Made by a program: the position numbers and the translations under genes | Shown here: in pieces, positions 61,706 to 64,000 of the stretch | How positions within the stretch are numbered: the stretch's first letter is position 1 | Layout of the letters: each line of letters begins with the position of its first letter | Notes under the pieces: model-generated | Databases searched by the model: none | Seen by the model: the letters and a program-made list of their open reading frames with translations, nothing else | What the model was told of the DNA's origin: nothing | Source of the DNA: Beta vulgaris subsp. vulgaris | Taxonomy: Eukaryota; Streptophyta; Magnoliopsida; Caryophyllales; Amaranthaceae | Direction of reading: 5' to 3' | Length of the DNA stretch: 64,000 nt | Assembly (NCBI RefSeq): GCF_026745355.1 | Contig: NC_079202.1 | Location: 47,070,873 to 47,134,872, forward strand

Positions 61706-63058
61706 GATCCAGATCCGTAGAACCGTGGATCTAATGGATCCGGATCTGGGTATTGCCTTTTGAGATCCGTAGGATCCGTTCCGGATATAGGTCTAGGCTC
61801 AAAAAACGGATCCGGATCTGGTACCACCAAGATCCGGTCCGGATCCGGCCCGTTGCCATCCCTAATCCAATCCTTCTTATTTGATGAACCTAGCCAACAA
61901 CTAATTTACCTTTCAAATGTATAAATTATCAACTTACCAAATACTCCCTCCGTTTCCTAAAGATCTTCCCTCTTTCCATTTAAGGGTGTTTCCAAAAGAT
62001 CTTCCCTCTTTTGCTTTATTCCTTATTTGGCAAAACAAATTTCCCTATATACCCTCTCATGTCACTATCATATGGTCCACCATTACATTATTAATTCAAT
62101 TTTACTCCCTTTCTCTCTCCTACTTTAACCCCTTTTTTATTTGTTTATTTATCTTAACTCCTTTCTCTCTCTTACTTTACTTACACCATGCCCCACACAA
62201 CTTGATTTTCCTTGGTATCTGTAGGAACAGTAAGTGGGAAGATCTTTAGGAAACGGAGGGAGTAAGACCCACAATCCTCATAGAGTAGTGAAAATAATAA
62301 TATAGCGGAACACATGATTTAATCATGATCCAACTAATAAATATATTAATTCCCCCATGTGAATTAATAAATAAAGTTCCCAACCAACATGCTTGCAGCA
62401 ATATTCCATAGAAACATGATATTAATCTCATACTTAATATGTTCGCACGCAGGCATAAAACATGTAAAATCCAACATTATAGCAATCATATATGAACTCA
62501 CAAGTTCCTATACATGATACTACATAACTTTCCTTCCTAAAATCATGATATTACATCAAACAACACATAGGTATGTACGTACCTTGTGTAGACATATTGA
62601 CTGGCCACTTTTAACAACTTTAGAAGTTGCCTACAGAGAAATCTCCGCCTAAAACAACCAACAAATTTTATAATCAATACTCCAAATAAATTCCAGCAAC
62701 TTTAGAATACTTTAAATTTCCTTTAAAAATATTTAAAAGTTGTTTTCATCATTAAAACTTCAATTACTTATATTCCCTAGCATAGTACTACTATACTAGT
62801 CATTAAAATCCATATAACTCCACTAATAACAACCTTTCTAAACTTTCAGCACTTTATAATTTATTAAAGTTCCCTTTAAACATATTTAAACATGCTTAGA
62901 TTCATAAGTCAAATAAATTTCATAGTTTATAACATGCTACTATGATTTTCCAATCTTTAACACCCTAAAAATCCATGCTTTGTAATTAAAATCCCAATTT
63001 AAACATAATAATGAAATATGAATTTTTATTCTTTCAATACATTATTTATGTAATCATA
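61706..63058. repeat. tandem duplication, copy 2 (1353 bp, with MITE)
   Basis: Matches copy 1 with few substitutions, plus a 319-bp MITE and its TA, about 15 extra bases near 63011 and a few others. The net lengths agree. Confidence 0.9.
61944..62262. mobile_element. Stowaway MITE (319 bp)
   Basis: Ends CTCCCTCCGTTTCCTAAAGA and, inverted, CTCCCTCCGTTTCCTAAAGA, between TA dinucleotides (61942-61943 and 62263-62264). Copy 1 has the empty site, ACCAAATAAGACCC, at about 60926-60939. Tc1/mariner-related, no coding. Confidence 0.93.
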
Positions 63059-63797
63059 GATTCATCATTAAAATAATAAATTAAAACTTATAATCATAAT
63101 TAGTACTAAAACAAAACATAAAAACACAATCTTTAGTCAAAACTTGAGGAAGAAGAAAAGTAATCAAACCAACACAAGAAGAAGAACAAGGGGAAGCGCC
63201 GGTCGTGGAGGGTGGCAGCTGCAACAGTTGGAAGTGGTCAGCAGTGGTGGTGGTGTTGTGGAGTTATGGATTTTCTTGGTGAAGAAGAAATTATTTCTTT
63301 AAAGAGAAGAAAAGAAGAAGGAAAGGAAAAAACGTGAAGGAGGGAGAAGAAACTAGGTGGTCTGGTTTTTCCTTGTGTGGGAGGAGGAGAGAGAATTATG
63401 TGTGGGTAAAATATTTGGGTTAAAAGTATTTATAAGTAAGTTTTCCTTTTGATCCTAGGAAAAGACAATTGGGTTCTAAGTAGAGTTAAATGATGAATAT
63501 CATTGATGAAAAAACATCTAAAATTACTAGGAGTTCCTTTTTTTAGTCCAATTAGTATTTGGATTCTTCAAACCCATTTAAAATCCTTTTTCAAATCCAA
63601 ATAGTTTTTCAAATATCTTTCAAAGCATGCCTTAACAAAAATAACTTTCTTAAATCCTTCAAAATAAATCCTTTGACTTTTAAAATAGTCAATCTTTTAA
63701 ATAAATAAATTATTTTAAACTTAATTATATTTAAATATAAATATATATACTAAAATATATTTATAAAATTCATAAATTTACGAAGGATTACAGTTGG

Positions 63798-64000
63798 AGT
63801 GTGTATGTATATGTAAAAATAATAACACCTTAACTCTTAAATTCTATAAGGTTATGTTTGGAATCATGTATTTCATTTGAAATGCATCATTTCAATTTCA
63901 GATTTTGAAACGCTTACATTGAAATCCAAATATGTTGTTTGGCAAATATCGGAATTTCAAATGATGGAATTTAATACTCCCCCCGTTTTTTTTAGATGTT
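63798..64000. other. right edge, AT-rich, with a possible MITE start
   Basis: From 63978, TACTCCCCCCGTTTTTTTTA resembles a Stowaway end running out of the window. The rest shows nothing. Confidence 0.4.

Larger units (their letters stand above)
58736..63792 (-). mobile_element. solo LTR of a Tekay-like chromovirus, with nested insertions
   Basis: The plus strand starts TGTAACACCTTGATAATTCT and ends GGATTACA. Inverted, these match the ends of the 2.5-kb chromovirus LTR at 7246-9691. Internal landmarks also match in reverse, for example GCAGCGGAAAAC-like sequence (near 58845), GTGCACCAGTCTA-like sequence (60117-60130) and the primer-proximal GACTTTTAAAATAGTC (63675). It is flanked by GTTGG at 58731-58735 and 63793-63797. 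No internal domains are present, so it is a solo LTR. Removing the inserts leaves about 2525 bp. Confidence 0.85.

Overview
The window looks like nuclear DNA of a flowering plant (a eudicot; Caryophyllales is possible but not shown). It holds one spliced host gene, LTR retrotransposons of three lineages with nested DNA transposons, a split LINE, and a nuclear copy of chloroplast DNA. The plastid genes are not evidence of a plastid genome: they are broken, and nuclear retroelements lie directly beside them.

Region 1 (1-22742) is a four-level nest. A LINE (1-1050 and 21036-22742) was hit by a Sirevirus-type Ty1/copia element on the minus strand (1051-21035). That element was hit by a Ty3/gypsy chromovirus on the plus strand (7246-19666, TSD GGTTT). 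The chromovirus 3' LTR was hit by a non-autonomous CACTA element (16193-17325, TSD AAT), which carries a tRNA-like Pol III box pair. The Sirevirus has lost its 3' LTR, and about 1 kb of the LINE is missing at the same junction.

Region 2 (22743-33810): AT-rich spacer; then a complete Ale-like copia element on the minus strand (26304-32530, LTRs of about 150 bp, TSD AAAAG), split in its integrase by a second CACTA-type element (28904-30310, TSD GAT); then the 3' end of another copia element (32906-33810).

Region 3 (about 33811-39505) is a plastid insertion (NUPT). It is colinear with rpl20/rps12 spacer - rps12 5' exon - clpP - psbB - psbT - psbN - psbH. clpP and psbB are frameshifted, rps12 and psbT are altered in frame, and psbN and psbH read intact.

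Region 4 (40411-44031): three terminal-inverted-repeat elements in a row, separated by TA microsatellites.

Region 5 (46415-58285) holds the only convincing host gene: a six-exon, 286-residue protein with one RRM and a low-complexity tail. It has a 5.45-kb third intron and a 28-nt exon. Its last intron contains tRNA-derived SINE-like remnants and small fold-back elements.

Region 6 (58736-63792) is a solo LTR of a chromovirus related to the one in region 1 (minus strand, TSD GTTGG). It is swollen by a 626-bp MULE-type hairpin, a 543-bp hAT element, a 1-kb tandem duplication and a Stowaway MITE present in only one of the duplicate copies. Subtracting these leaves about 2525 bp, the length of the chromovirus 3' LTR after its CACTA insert is removed.

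Many breaks in transposon and plastid reading frames are one- to few-base deletions with few substitutions nearby. Residual long-read assembly errors should be excluded before the breaks are given biological meaning.
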